Below are positions 18,293-27,141 of a stretch of DNA of 64,000 nt, piece by piece. Both the position numbers and the translations under genes were made by a program. Numbering within the stretch: position 1 is the first letter of the stretch; every line of letters begins with the position of its first letter. Source of the stretch: Sulfurovum sp. XGS-02 (GTDB lineage: Bacteria; Campylobacterota; Campylobacteria; Campylobacterales; Sulfurovaceae); assembly GCF_023213175.1 (NCBI RefSeq), contig NZ_CP093312.1, forward strand, positions 1,178,001 through 1,242,000, read 5' to 3'. Under the pieces are notes generated by a model. It made no database searches. It saw only the letters and a list, made by a program, of their open reading frames with translations, and was not told the DNA's origin.

Positions 18293-19973
18293 AATCGTGA
18301 TAGATCCGATTACAAGGATCGAAGGTCATTTGCGTATCGAGGTCGAAATCGATGAGGACAATATAGTCACTGAAGCCTGGGCTTCGGGACAGTTGTTTCG
18401 CGGTATTGAGATCATATTGAAAGGACGTGATCCTCGTGATGTCGGATTGATCGCCCAGCGTATTTGCGGGGTCTGTACCAATGTGCATTACCGTGCTTCG
18501 ATCAGTGCGGTAGAAGATGCTTACAATATTGCCTTGCCGAAAAATGCAGAGATCATTAGAGATTTGGTAACACTGGCGCTTTTTATTCAGGATCATATTG
18601 TTCATTATTACCATCTGCACTCTCTTGATTATGTTGATGTGGTCTCAGCACTTGAAGCTGACCCCGAAAAAGCATCGCAAGTCGCAAAAGAATACCATGC
18701 GCACCCTTATCTGAGTTCAACTGAACATTTGAAACATGTGCAGGAAAAGCTGGACTCCTTTGTCAAAGCAGGACGGCTCGGTCTTTTTGCCAATGGCTAC
18801 TGGGGTCATTCGGCCTATAAGTTCACTCCCGAAGAGAACCTTGTACATATGAGCCATTATCTCGAAGCTTTGAATATCCAGCGTGAAATGAGCAAGGCTA
18901 TTGCGATCTTTGCGGGAAAAACACCGCATCCTCAAAATCTTGTGGTCGGCGGAGTGACAAGCGTGGCAGATATGCTTAATCCTCAACGGCTGAATGACTT
19001 TATGTTTATCATTAAAGATACGCGTGATTTTATAGAACGCGCTTATATCCCTGATATGAAAATGGCCGTCAAGGCTTATAAAGATGAGATCAAATCCGGT
19101 CTAGGACGGGGTAGCGGTAATTTTATGGCCGTGGGTGGTTACCGTTTTGGCAAGTCAGAACAGCTTTTTGAAGGAGGCGTGATCTATGCACATGATTTTA
19201 ATACTATTGATACGTTTGATGAAACCTATATCACAGAAGAGGCCTCACGCTCCTGGTATGAACAGGATGAACCTTTATCGCCGTATGATGGAGAGACTAC
19301 GCCTTTTTATACGGACCTGAATGATGACGGAAGCCTGAAGACAGAGGGTAAATACAGCTGGGTCAAGGCACCTCGCTATAAAGGAAAACCGATGGAAGTC
19401 GGACCTGTTTCACGTATGATCGTGGGCTATAGCAAAGGATCTAAGAGCATAAAACCTTATATGCAGGAGTTTATGGATGCAACAGGTCTCGAGCTTTTGG
19501 ATTTTTCTACAACATTGGGACGCAATGCAGCACGCGCTGTGGAGTCTCAGATCTGTTGTGACCATATCTTTGATTTTTGCAGCGAGCTTATCGAAAATAT
19601 CAAATACTATGATGAAAAGACATGGACCAAATATATTTTCGAAGCACTTCCTTTAGAGGCTAAAGGTCGTGGGATCTTTGAAGTCCCTCGCGGAGTACTG
19701 TCACATTTTGTCTCTATAGAAGATACCAAGATATCGAATTATCAGGCCGTTGTCCCAACCACATGGAACGCTTCGCCCAAGGATGCTTCAGACATCCGCG
19801 GTCCTTATGAAGAGTCACTTATCGGTATCACACTTGCCGATCCCTCTAATCCTTTGGAAGTGTTGCGGGTCGTGCATTCTTTTGATCCCTGTCTGGCATG
19901 TGCAGTGCATGTCATGGATCTAAAAGGCAATAACATTGCTCAGTATAAGATCAATGCCCCTTGCAGCATCTAA
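18279..19973 (+). CDS. [NiFe] hydrogenase large subunit
   Basis: 564 residues. The Ni-Fe site ligands are RICGVCTNVH (Cys63, Cys66) and DPCLACAVH (Cys538, Cys541, His544); the start IDPITRIEGHLRIEVEID is classical. Twenty residues follow His544, the expected peptide removed by a maturation endopeptidase after nickel insertion. Motifs resemble group 1 enzymes, although the partner has no Tat signal. It overlaps the fused small-subunit gene by 14 nt, so the two are cotranscribed. No hyp genes, endopeptidase gene or cytochrome b subunit lie nearby, so maturation must be supplied from elsewhere. With the partner it probably links H2 to NAD(P)H or ferredoxin. Confidence 0.96.
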   Translation: MASRKIVIDPITRIEGHLRIEVEIDEDNIVTEAWASGQLFRGIEIILKGRDPRDVGLIAQRICGVCTNVHYRASISAVEDAYNIALPKNAEIIRDLVTLALFIQDHIVHYYHLHSLDYVDVVSALEADPEKASQVAKEYHAHPYLSSTEHLKHVQEKLDSFVKAGRLGLFANGYWGHSAYKFTPEENLVHMSHYLEALNIQREMSKAIAIFAGKTPHPQNLVVGGVTSVADMLNPQRLNDFMFIIKDTRDFIERAYIPDMKMAVKAYKDEIKSGLGRGSGNFMAVGGYRFGKSEQLFEGGVIYAHDFNTIDTFDETYITEEASRSWYEQDEPLSPYDGETTPFYTDLNDDGSLKTEGKYSWVKAPRYKGKPMEVGPVSRMIVGYSKGSKSIKPYMQEFMDATGLELLDFSTTLGRNAARAVESQICCDHIFDFCSELIENIKYYDEKTWTKYIFEALPLEAKGRGIFEVPRGVLSHFVSIEDTKISNYQAVVPTTWNASPKDASDIRGPYEESLIGITLADPSNPLEVLRVVHSFDPCLACAVHVMDLKGNNIAQYKINAPCSI

Positions 19974-19981
19974 AAACGTAA

Positions 19982-21184
19982 CTACTCTTTTAGTGATTTA
20001 AACCATTCGAGTTCATCCAATACTTCCCATGGATACTCTGCATAGCCTATCTGCCCTTTTACGGCAATATCTGCATATAAAAAACGCTCTTTCCCTGGAC
20101 GGTCCAAGCCAAATTTTTCTGTGATCCATCTAGGTGTAAGCGGAAATTTGTTAGCAATGATCTGTGACAACTCTTCATCTTTCATCTCCGTGAGACTCGT
20201 ATGCTGGGTATCCACAGTCACCGAAGATGGCCTGGTTTCAGCTATTACATAAGAGAGCTGTACCAGTGCCTTCTTGGATATTCCTGCTGCAACGATATGT
20301 TTGGCCAACCACCTTGCGGCATAGAGTGCTGTACGATCCACTTTTGAATAATCCTTAGAGCTTTGTGATCCTCCTCCTATAGGTGCATATCCGCCATAAG
20401 TATCACAGACCACTTTTCTGCCTGTCAAACCGGAGTCTGCAATAGGTGAATGCTGTACAAATCTGCCCGTATTATTGATATAGAACTCTATACGTTCCTC
20501 ATTAAAATGCCCTGCTTCAAACTTTACGTTCTCTGTAATGATCTTTTTGACTAAACGCTTTACTTCGTCTTGTGCAATATCTTTGTTATGGGCAATAGCC
20601 ACGATGATCTTTGCAATACGCTGAGGCATGCAATGATCAAAGTTCTCTTTGGTTTCGTAGTCCATGACCACTTGTGTTTTCATATCGACACCGAATGTCT
20701 CGGGATGTTCGAGCGCATAGGCATAGAGTACATCTCTTATCTCTCTGGCATAAGCAAAGGCACTGGGCATATGATCCGCTCTTTCACTGCTGGCATACCC
20801 AAACATCATTCCCTGGTCCCCCGCCCCTATCTCATGATCGGCTTTCTCTACTCCCATCGTGATATCCGGTGACTGTGTACTGACATAGACATGTACCTCT
20901 GCCTCATCAGGGAAAAAAGTTTCACCTCTCTCAAACCCTGCTTCAGGATATCCTATATTTTTGAGTGCTTTGATAGCGATCTCTTCATAAAATGCAGTAT
21001 CAACAGGAACTTTGGTTCTCACTTCACCGCCTATAATGACATACTTTCCGCTGATAAATACTTCTGTAGCTACTTTAGCATCAGGGTCACGTTGCAGCAG
21101 CGTATCTACGATGCTGTCCGCAATAATATCCGCACACTTGTCAGGATGGCCTGCTGAAACAGACTCTGAAGCAAAAAGATACAT
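19982..21184 (-). CDS. metK: S-adenosylmethionine synthase
   Basis: 400 residues. It makes S-adenosylmethionine from methionine and ATP. Visible motifs are SESVSAGHPDKCADIIAD, GAGDQGMMFGYA (methionine/ATP loop), DSGLTGRKVVCDTYGG and GGGSQSSKDYSKVDR. The last differs from the GGGAFSGKDPTKVDR of most bacteria but matches the form I associate with Campylobacter, which supports a Campylobacterota host. Two ATGs are adjacent; the second (MYLFASE, 21184) gives better spacing to AAGGA. It is convergent with the hydrogenase genes, with only 8 bp between stops. Confidence 0.96.
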   Translation of the reverse strand: MYLFASESVSAGHPDKCADIIADSIVDTLLQRDPDAKVATEVFISGKYVIIGGEVRTKVPVDTAFYEEIAIKALKNIGYPEAGFERGETFFPDEAEVHVYVSTQSPDITMGVEKADHEIGAGDQGMMFGYASSERADHMPSAFAYAREIRDVLYAYALEHPETFGVDMKTQVVMDYETKENFDHCMPQRIAKIIVAIAHNKDIAQDEVKRLVKKIITENVKFEAGHFNEERIEFYINNTGRFVQHSPIADSGLTGRKVVCDTYGGYAPIGGGSQSSKDYSKVDRTALYAARWLAKHIVAAGISKKALVQLSYVIAETRPSSVTVDTQHTSLTEMKDEELSQIIANKFPLTPRWITEKFGLDRPGKERFLYADIAVKGQIGYAEYPWEVLDELEWFKSLKE

Positions 21185-21248
21185 CATTTTCCTTTTATTT
21201 ATTCTTTACCTGTTCTTATCATAACAAACAATACATTAGCGTGTACTT

Positions 21249-21776
21249 TCATCTTTTACCTTCTATCGCTTTGATAAATAACTCTCTGTTCTTCTCATTG
21301 TGAAATATAAAATACACCTCTATATCCTTGTTTTCTGCCAAAAATTGACTTACCTCTTTATGTGCTATCAATGCAGCTTTCTCTTTAGGATAACCGTATA
21401 TACCTGTAGAAATGGCCGGGAAAGCAACATCCCTACACCCTAATGAGTAAGCCAGTTCAAGTGACTTTCTATAACAAGAAGCCAACAGCTCTGCACACTG
21501 CTCGCCGCATTGATGATAGATCGGTCCTACCGTATGGATGACATAGGTTGAAGGTAAGTTTCCCGCACTTGTGGCTACAGCTTCTCCCGTAGGCAAACCG
21601 TCAGGATAGCTCTCCTGACGTATCTTTTGACATGCTTCCAGGATTACAGATCCCCCTGCTCTGTGGATAGCACCATCTACACCGCCACCGCCCATAAGAG
21701 AACTGTTTGCCGCATTCACGATCGCACAAACATGCTCTTTTGTTATATCACCTGTTTTGAGAATGATCCTATCCAT
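21249..21776 (-). CDS. Macro-domain protein (O-acetyl-ADP-ribose deacetylase type)
   Basis: 175 residues, a single macro domain. The ADP-ribose pocket is clear: GDITKEHVCAIVNAANSSLMGGGGVDGAIH (about residues 9-38), then SAGNLPSTYVIHTVGP and FPAISTGIYGYP. This matches MacroD/YmdB-type enzymes that hydrolyse O-acetyl-ADP-ribose or mono-ADP-ribose. Same strand as metK but 64 bp upstream of it, so it may share the transcript. Divergent from the DUF2905 gene. Confidence 0.93.
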   Translation of the reverse strand: MDRIILKTGDITKEHVCAIVNAANSSLMGGGGVDGAIHRAGGSVILEACQKIRQESYPDGLPTGEAVATSAGNLPSTYVIHTVGPIYHQCGEQCAELLASCYRKSLELAYSLGCRDVAFPAISTGIYGYPKEKAALIAHKEVSQFLAENKDIEVYFIFHNEKNRELFIKAIEGKR

Positions 21777-21803
21777 TTTTTTGCCTTTAAAAAAGATTTA
21801 TCC

Positions 21804-21809
21804 TATAAT
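21804..21809 (+). promoter_or_regulatory. -10 box before the DUF2905/NptA-like pair
   Basis: TATAAT lies 25 bases before the ATG at 21835, with AAGGAG at 21820-21825 in between. It probably drives both the DUF2905 gene and the Na/Pi symporter gene that follows. Confidence 0.6.
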
Positions 21810-21834
21810 ATCATAAAGTAAGGAGCAGATTTAT

Positions 21835-22059
21835 ATGACAGAGATTGGGAAGAGTCTTATCTTTATTGGTGTTGTGATCATCATCATAGGTACTGTTCTA
21901 CTCTTTAGTGACAGGCTTCCTTTTAACCTTGGCAGGCTTCCCGGCGATATCTCCTATAAAAAAGAAAACTTCTCTTTTTACTTTCCGATCACAACCTCTA
22001 TCTTGATCAGTATTTTTTTATCACTTCTGTTTTATCTCTTCAGCAGGTTTTTTAGATGA
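21835..22059 (+). CDS. DUF2905 small membrane protein
   Basis: 74 residues with two hydrophobic helices (LIFIGVVIIIIGTVLLF and FPITTSILISIFLSLLFYLF) flanking the family signature LPFNLGRLPGDISYKKENFSFYFP. DUF2905 proteins are small inner-membrane proteins of unknown function. A good AAGGAG RBS and an upstream TATAAT support expression. It is followed at 45 bp by the Na/Pi symporter gene. Confidence 0.88.
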   Translation: MTEIGKSLIFIGVVIIIIGTVLLFSDRLPFNLGRLPGDISYKKENFSFYFPITTSILISIFLSLLFYLFSRFFR

Positions 22060-22104
22060 TACGATCTCTGATGCCGTAAGCGTATCATTACAATAAGGAA
22101 AGCT

Positions 22105-23706
22105 ATGGAAACCCTCTCTATACTCACAGTGACCAAAGCCTTAGGTGGATTAGGACTTTTTCTGCTCGGTATGATCGTCATGACAGAGGGACTACACGCT
22201 TTAGCGGGAGATACGATAAGAAATGCTTTAATGCGTTTTACCAAAAGTCCCTATTCCGGTGCTGCAACTGGTGCGATCAGTACCGCACTGCTCCAGTCTT
22301 CAAGTGCCACAACCGTAGCAGCCGTTGGATTTGTGGCAGCTGGTCTGATGAGCTTTTCAGAGACGCTGGGCATTATATTCGGTGCGAACATAGGAACCAC
22401 GATCACAGGCTGGATGGTTGCGCTCTTAGGCTTTAAACTCCACCTTGGAACGATCGTACTGCCCGTGATACTTATGGGTGTACTTTTCAAACTTTTTTTT
22501 AAAGATAAAATTGCTTCTTTTGGGTATGCATCAGCTGGATTTGGTCTCATCTTTGTAGGAATATCCGTTATGCAGGAGAGTATGAGCGGTTTTGAGGGTA
22601 TCATCACTCCTGAACATCTACCTTCCGGTTCATGGATAGACATATTGAAGCTGGTAGGATTGGGGATACTTGCGACACTCATCACCCAGTCTTCCAGTGC
22701 CGGTGTTGCAGCCACACTGACAGCACTCTATGCCAATGCGATCCATTTTGAACAAGCTGCCGCACTGGTTATCGGTATGGATGTCGGAACCACTGTCACT
22801 GCGTTAATGGCAACGGTCGGCGGCTCTGTGAACGTTCGTAGAACAGGATTCTCACACGTTATCTATAATCTCTTTACTGCCATGATGGCACTTTTACTAA
22901 TCACCCCATATATCTATTTATGGAATACTCTGCTACCGGGTTATTTGCATCAGCATGCAGAAATAGCACTGGTCGCATTTCACTCCTCCTTTAATATACT
23001 GGGCGTCCTCATCGTCCTGCCCTTTACCCATCATTTTGCACATCTTATGGAAGAGATCATCCCGTCAAAAGAACCGGTATATACAGAGAAACTGGATAAA
23101 AAACTTCTTAAAGAACCGCATTTGGCACTGGAAGCCGCCCGTATCTCAGCCCAAGATCAGTTCACCGCACTGCTTCGACATATAAACTTTATACTAGGAG
23201 ATACTGCCTATGGTAAAAAATGTGACCTTACATTATTGAAATCAGCACTCGACAAGACATACCAATATGTGGATGAGATTAATCCAAAGCAGGAAAAAGA
23301 TGCAAGATGGAAAGAGTTGATCTCACTCATACATTTGATCGATCATGCACAGAGGCTTCATGAACGCTGTGAAGAGGAGGAGTACAGAGCCATACTCGTA
23401 CAACAATCTCCGGATTTATATACAGAAGATCAAAAACTTATCAGTGTGAACAATGAGGTCATCGATGCACTATCGTCTAAAAGATTTTCTGATGCTAAGA
23501 AGATTGCCCGAACCAATGAAAAACAAATTGGAAAATCCATGCTCACTTATAGAAACCTTATCGCAGAAAAAATGGCCAATGATGAAATCACTATACCTTC
23601 AGGTAGAAAAAAACTTGAATCGGCAAGATGGATGACTCGCGTGACGCACCATATATCCCGTATTACCTATCATATGGAAAAGGCTGTTTTGTATACTGCA
23701 AAGTAG
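22105..23706 (+). CDS. Na+/phosphate cotransporter family protein (PNaS) with PhoU-like tail
   Basis: 533 residues. Two repeated QSSS motifs mark the symporter core: TALLQSSSATTVAAVGF in the first half and ATLITQSSSAGVAATLTALY in the second. These are the inverted-repeat sodium/phosphate sites of the NptA/SLC34 family. About eight to nine membrane segments occupy residues 1-320. The last 200 residues are helical, soluble and PhoU-like (LEAARISAQDQFTALLRHINFIL...). The start has AAGGAAAG 4 nt upstream. Phosphate import is the family function; other anions are possible. Confidence 0.9.
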   Translation: METLSILTVTKALGGLGLFLLGMIVMTEGLHALAGDTIRNALMRFTKSPYSGAATGAISTALLQSSSATTVAAVGFVAAGLMSFSETLGIIFGANIGTTITGWMVALLGFKLHLGTIVLPVILMGVLFKLFFKDKIASFGYASAGFGLIFVGISVMQESMSGFEGIITPEHLPSGSWIDILKLVGLGILATLITQSSSAGVAATLTALYANAIHFEQAAALVIGMDVGTTVTALMATVGGSVNVRRTGFSHVIYNLFTAMMALLLITPYIYLWNTLLPGYLHQHAEIALVAFHSSFNILGVLIVLPFTHHFAHLMEEIIPSKEPVYTEKLDKKLLKEPHLALEAARISAQDQFTALLRHINFILGDTAYGKKCDLTLLKSALDKTYQYVDEINPKQEKDARWKELISLIHLIDHAQRLHERCEEEEYRAILVQQSPDLYTEDQKLISVNNEVIDALSSKRFSDAKKIARTNEKQIGKSMLTYRNLIAEKMANDEITIPSGRKKLESARWMTRVTHHISRITYHMEKAVLYTAK

Positions 23707-23756
23707 TCATTTGTCTGTCAAATATTGAAGTTATCTTAGCTTATATTTCTTAGTGT

Positions 23757-23762
23757 TATAAT
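23757..23762 (+). promoter_or_regulatory. -10 box of the YjdF-like gene
   Basis: TATAAT lies 21 bases before the ATG at 23783, with AAGGAG in the short leader. The position argues against the upstream TTG start at 23765, which would sit almost at the transcription start. Confidence 0.6.
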
Positions 23763-23782
23763 ACTTGAACAAGGAGAACTCT

Positions 23783-24382
23783 ATGCCCAAATCACACAAA
23801 ATCGTATTTGCCATATATATCGTAGTTTGGACTATCATGGCAATCGATCCAAAATATCCTCAGGACTGGTTGCTTGAAAATCTATTGGTATTCATTTTTT
23901 TCCCTTTTATTGTTTTAATGGATAAAAAATATCACTATACTTTGCCAAGTCTTGTATTACTTCTCATTTTTGCGAGTCTGCACTCTTTAGGATCACACTA
24001 TACCTATGCTGAGATGGAACACTTCAATGTCATCACACATTTTTTTGGATTTGAAAGAAACCATTTTGATCGTTTGGTACATTTTCTCTTTGGACTTCTT
24101 GTGTTTAGAATCTTGTTTGAGATGATCAGTACTTCAACGATGACACTAAAAACTGCTCTACTGTTTACATTGACAATGGTGATTTCCATTTCCACTTTTT
24201 ATGAAATGCTTGAGTGGTTGGCAGCAGTGATCCTTCACCCAGAACTTGGTATGGCTTTTTTAGGCACGCAGGGAGATGTCTGGGATGCACACAAAGATAC
24301 CGCCTTGGCCATGACTGGTGCTTTGATCAATATGTTTTTTTATCAAAGCTATAAGCAGTTATGGCTATTGAAAAAAGGATAA
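23783..24382 (+). CDS. DUF2238 (YjdF-like) membrane protein
   Basis: 199 residues with about six membrane helices and the DUF2238 motifs HSLGSHYTYAE, GFERNHFDRLVHFLFGLL, STFYEMLEWLAA and GTQGDVWDAHKDTALAMTGA. The conserved His, Asp and Glu residues within membrane segments are typical of the family, whose function is unknown. AAGGAGA 6 nt upstream fixes the ATG at 23783. Confidence 0.88.
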   Translation: MPKSHKIVFAIYIVVWTIMAIDPKYPQDWLLENLLVFIFFPFIVLMDKKYHYTLPSLVLLLIFASLHSLGSHYTYAEMEHFNVITHFFGFERNHFDRLVHFLFGLLVFRILFEMISTSTMTLKTALLFTLTMVISISTFYEMLEWLAAVILHPELGMAFLGTQGDVWDAHKDTALAMTGALINMFFYQSYKQLWLLKKG

Positions 24383-24407
24383 GATCTATATCTAAAAAGG
24401 CTTTTGA

Positions 24408-25133
24408 TTATAAGCCCAATTGTTTTTTCTTGTATTTGACAATGCGTCCATCATCATCTGCAAGATAGACGTTACCATTCGTATCAAAAGCTATACCTTC
24501 CCAGGCTCCCTTCCCCAATTTAACTTTTTGTACGATGTTCTTCTTTTGAAGGTCATATTTGATCAAAAGGTCTTCTTTGTCACTCACCATATATAGATAG
24601 CCCTCATGATATGTCAGTCCTGCTGTATCTGCAACACGATGTTCTATCACATCAACGACCTTTGAAGGGTAAGGTATCAATCTAACCACAGCGATGAAAG
24701 ATTTCTTTTTCTTTTTGGATTGTCTGGCCAGATACACATGATCGCCTACTTTCGCTATGGCCTCTACCCCTGACCTTTTATTAAATAAAGAGAGTTTTTT
24801 CCCATGATACATGGTATGCAAAGGAATTTCCTTCTTTTCACCTGTGTGAGTGTCAACGATCAACACTCCTTTATTTTCAATCGCAAAGATCATCTCTCTG
24901 TCTTCACAGATGACACCTTCAAGATCATACTTTCCCAACTTCATTTTTTGGAGTATCTTTCCTTTTCGGCTGATCTTGTAGTACGTACCTTCATCATTGG
25001 CAACAACTAATGTATCATCACTGATGCAGTGACTGATCCCTGAAGCTTCCGGGATATGTGCGATCACTTTTCCCTTGGGAGCTGCACAGGCACACACCAA
25101 GAATGCAAAAGGTAGCCAAAAATAATATTTCAT
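24408..25133 (-). CDS. Lipoprotein with SdiA-regulated/YjiK-like beta-propeller
   Basis: 241 residues. It starts MKYYFWLPFAFLVCACAAP, a lipoprotein signal with Cys at the lipobox. The rest is repeated beta strands such as GISHCISDDTLVVANDEGTYY, KYDLEGVICEDREMIFAIEN and KGAWEGIAFDTNGNVYLADDDG. The 'EGI/EGV' strands and final 'YLADDDGRIVKY' resemble SdiA-regulated (YjiK) or SMP-30-type propellers; ligand unknown. The ATG at 25133 overlaps the pfkA stop by 4 nt (ATGA), so translation is coupled to phosphofructokinase, an odd pairing of a periplasmic/outer-membrane lipoprotein with a glycolytic enzyme. Confidence 0.75.
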   Translation of the reverse strand: MKYYFWLPFAFLVCACAAPKGKVIAHIPEASGISHCISDDTLVVANDEGTYYKISRKGKILQKMKLGKYDLEGVICEDREMIFAIENKGVLIVDTHTGEKKEIPLHTMYHGKKLSLFNKRSGVEAIAKVGDHVYLARQSKKKKKSFIAVVRLIPYPSKVVDVIEHRVADTAGLTYHEGYLYMVSDKEDLLIKYDLQKKNIVQKVKLGKGAWEGIAFDTNGNVYLADDDGRIVKYKKKQLGL

Positions 25134-26101
25134 ATATGGCAACCGAATTCCATGCCGAGTTTCAACAGCTCCGGGTTTATCTGGTATTTTTTAAACGCAA
25201 CATCTTCTATCTTTTTATGATTGAATCCACCGTTATCATAACAGATAACAGAACTCTTATTCCCTTCAAGCAAACCATCTATCGCTTGTGTAACAAAATG
25301 AAAAGCCATAAGGCGGTCATACACGGTAGGATTCCCACCGCGTTGTATGTGACCCAAGACTGTAATACGGGACTCTATACCTATCTCCTCTTTAAACCAC
25401 TCTGCAACTTGTTCAGAGTTTTTCAAAGATTCGGATACCACAGCGATAAAATACTTTCTGCCCCCTATCCTCTGTTTTTGAAAACATGCTTTATAATCTT
25501 CCAGTTCATAGGGAATTTCCGGTATCAGACACATCTCCGCCCCTGAGGTCAGTGCCGAGACAAGTGCCAGGTATCCACACTCTCTTCCCATCGCTTCTAT
25601 CACAAATGCACGGCTGAATGAGGATGCCGTATCTCTGATAGAGTCTATGGCAGATTTAATGATATTGAGTGCTGTATCTACCCCAAGACAGTACTCTGTC
25701 CCGGCGATATCATTATCGATGGTAGCTGGAATACCGGCGAAACTTAACCCTTCACTCTCGTCACTCAATGCCTGCATCCCTTTAAAAGAACCATCCCCGC
25801 CCAAAACGACCAAATATCCTATGTTGTGTGATTTGAGGTTATCGATTGCCTGTTTGCGATATGAACGCTCCATAAAACGTTTTGAACGTGAAGTGTGTAT
25901 CTTGGTACCTCCTCTGGAAATAATACCTGCAACATCACGGTAACCTGCCTCATAGATGTTGTTATCTATCAACCCTTCAAAACCATGTTCAACAAAATAG
26001 GGTCTAAGTCCTTTTCCAATGCTGTATTCAACAAAACGCTTTAGGGCAGCATTCATTCCTGAAACATCACCACCCGAACAGAGTATGGCTATATTTTTCA
26101 T
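25130..26101 (-). CDS. pfkA: ATP-dependent 6-phosphofructokinase
   Basis: 323 residues, the size of bacterial PfkA. It phosphorylates fructose-6-phosphate to fructose-1,6-bisphosphate. Visible are the ATP loop CSGGDVSGMNAA, GGDGS (Gly, not Asp, at the second discriminating position, so ATP rather than PPi), catalytic PATIDNDI (Ala where PPi enzymes have Lys), MGREC and GHIQRGG. The ATG at 26101 is preferred to the GTG one codon upstream on spacing to AAAGG. Many Campylobacterota lack this enzyme, so its presence with an Entner-Doudoroff set gives two routes for glucose-6-phosphate. Confidence 0.95.
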   Translation of the reverse strand: MKNIAILCSGGDVSGMNAALKRFVEYSIGKGLRPYFVEHGFEGLIDNNIYEAGYRDVAGIISRGGTKIHTSRSKRFMERSYRKQAIDNLKSHNIGYLVVLGGDGSFKGMQALSDESEGLSFAGIPATIDNDIAGTEYCLGVDTALNIIKSAIDSIRDTASSFSRAFVIEAMGRECGYLALVSALTSGAEMCLIPEIPYELEDYKACFQKQRIGGRKYFIAVVSESLKNSEQVAEWFKEEIGIESRITVLGHIQRGGNPTVYDRLMAFHFVTQAIDGLLEGNKSSVICYDNGGFNHKKIEDVAFKKYQINPELLKLGMEFGCHI

Positions 26102-26176
26102 CACATACCTTTTATAAATAATTATAAAAAATTATACCATGAAAAAATATTCAAAGTAATTCGGTTAAAAAATATG

Positions 26177-26182
26177 TATAAT
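26177..26182 (+). promoter_or_regulatory. -10 box of the LOG-family gene
   Basis: TATAAT lies 19 bases before the ATG at 26201. The alternative ATG at 26174 would lie upstream of the transcription start, so it is rejected. Confidence 0.55.
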
Positions 26183-26200
26183 AATCATAGAGGTACCTGT

Positions 26201-27073
26201 ATGAAAAAAAAGTCCAATGATTATTCTGACACATTAAAACAGATCAAAGCAATCATCAACGATGCATCCTATGAAATTGCCGAGGAAGATAAAAATTTTA
26301 TCTATTCTGATGAGGCCAGAGGCGTAAGACTTCAGCTTGACTATCTCAAAGCAGAGGTCAAGATGCAAAAGCAAGGTGTAGACCATACGATCGTTGTCTT
26401 TGGCAGTGCACGCATTGTTGAGTTCGATACGGCAATGAAAGAACTCAAAAAAATAGAAAAAGAGTTGGAGAGTTCACCGCATTCAGACTCACTTCTTCTT
26501 GCACTTAAAAAAGCAGAAAGCATGGTAAGAAAAAGTGTTTACTATGATGAGGCTCGAAATTTTGGCCAACTGGTAGGTCAAAGTGGTAAAAATCCGGAAG
26601 ATGCACACGTCACCTTGATGACAGGAGGCGGACCGGGTATTATGGAAGCAGCCAACCGTGGAGCATCCGATGTAGGTGCCAAATCCATAGGTCTCAATAT
26701 CGAACTTTCGCATGAACAGTTCCCCAACCCATATATCACACCCGAACTCTGTTTCCAGTTTCGATATTTTGCTATGCGTAAACTCCACTTCATGCAGCGG
26801 GCCAAAGCACTGGTTGTCTTTCCCGGCGGATTTGGTACCATGGATGAACTCTTCGAAGTATTGACCCTAATACAAACAAAAAAAACACCCCCTATTCCTA
26901 TTATTCTACTTGGCAAAGAGTACTGGAACCGCATGATCGATTTTGAATTTTTACTCGAGGAGGATGCCATTGAGCCTCATGATCTGGATATCGTAACGTA
27001 TGTTGATAATGCAGAAGAAGCATGGAAAGCCATCATCCAATGGCACAAGAAAAATAAAACCCCTCTCTTTTAA
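26201..27073 (+). CDS. LOG-family (TIGR00730, 'lysine decarboxylase'-like) nucleotide hydrolase
   Basis: 290 residues. The Rossmann-like LOG domain has TGGGPGIMEAANRGA and FPGGFGTMDELFEVLTLIQT, the PGGxGTxxE signature of cytokinin-activating-type phosphoribohydrolases, which cleave nucleoside 5'-monophosphates. An N-terminal helical extension of about 90 residues precedes the domain, as in the longer bacterial type. AGAGGT about 7 nt upstream supports the ATG at 26201. The name 'lysine decarboxylase' in older records is a misannotation. Confidence 0.9.
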   Translation: MKKKSNDYSDTLKQIKAIINDASYEIAEEDKNFIYSDEARGVRLQLDYLKAEVKMQKQGVDHTIVVFGSARIVEFDTAMKELKKIEKELESSPHSDSLLLALKKAESMVRKSVYYDEARNFGQLVGQSGKNPEDAHVTLMTGGGPGIMEAANRGASDVGAKSIGLNIELSHEQFPNPYITPELCFQFRYFAMRKLHFMQRAKALVVFPGGFGTMDELFEVLTLIQTKKTPPIPIILLGKEYWNRMIDFEFLLEEDAIEPHDLDIVTYVDNAEEAWKAIIQWHKKNKTPLF

Positions 27074-27105
27074 ACACGCCCATAAAACAAAAAGCACCAT
27101 TACGC

Positions 27106-27111
27106 TATAAT
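27106..27111 (+). promoter_or_regulatory. -10 box of valS
   Basis: TATAAT lies 30 bases before the valS ATG, in the 68-bp gap after the LOG-family gene. Confidence 0.6.
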
Positions 27112-27141
27112 CGCGGCAATACTATTTATGATGGACAAAAA

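Noticed and set aside
25130-26101. PPi-dependent phosphofructokinase
   Set aside because: The discriminating sites read GGDGS and PATIDND, as in ATP enzymes, not GGDD and PKTIDND.
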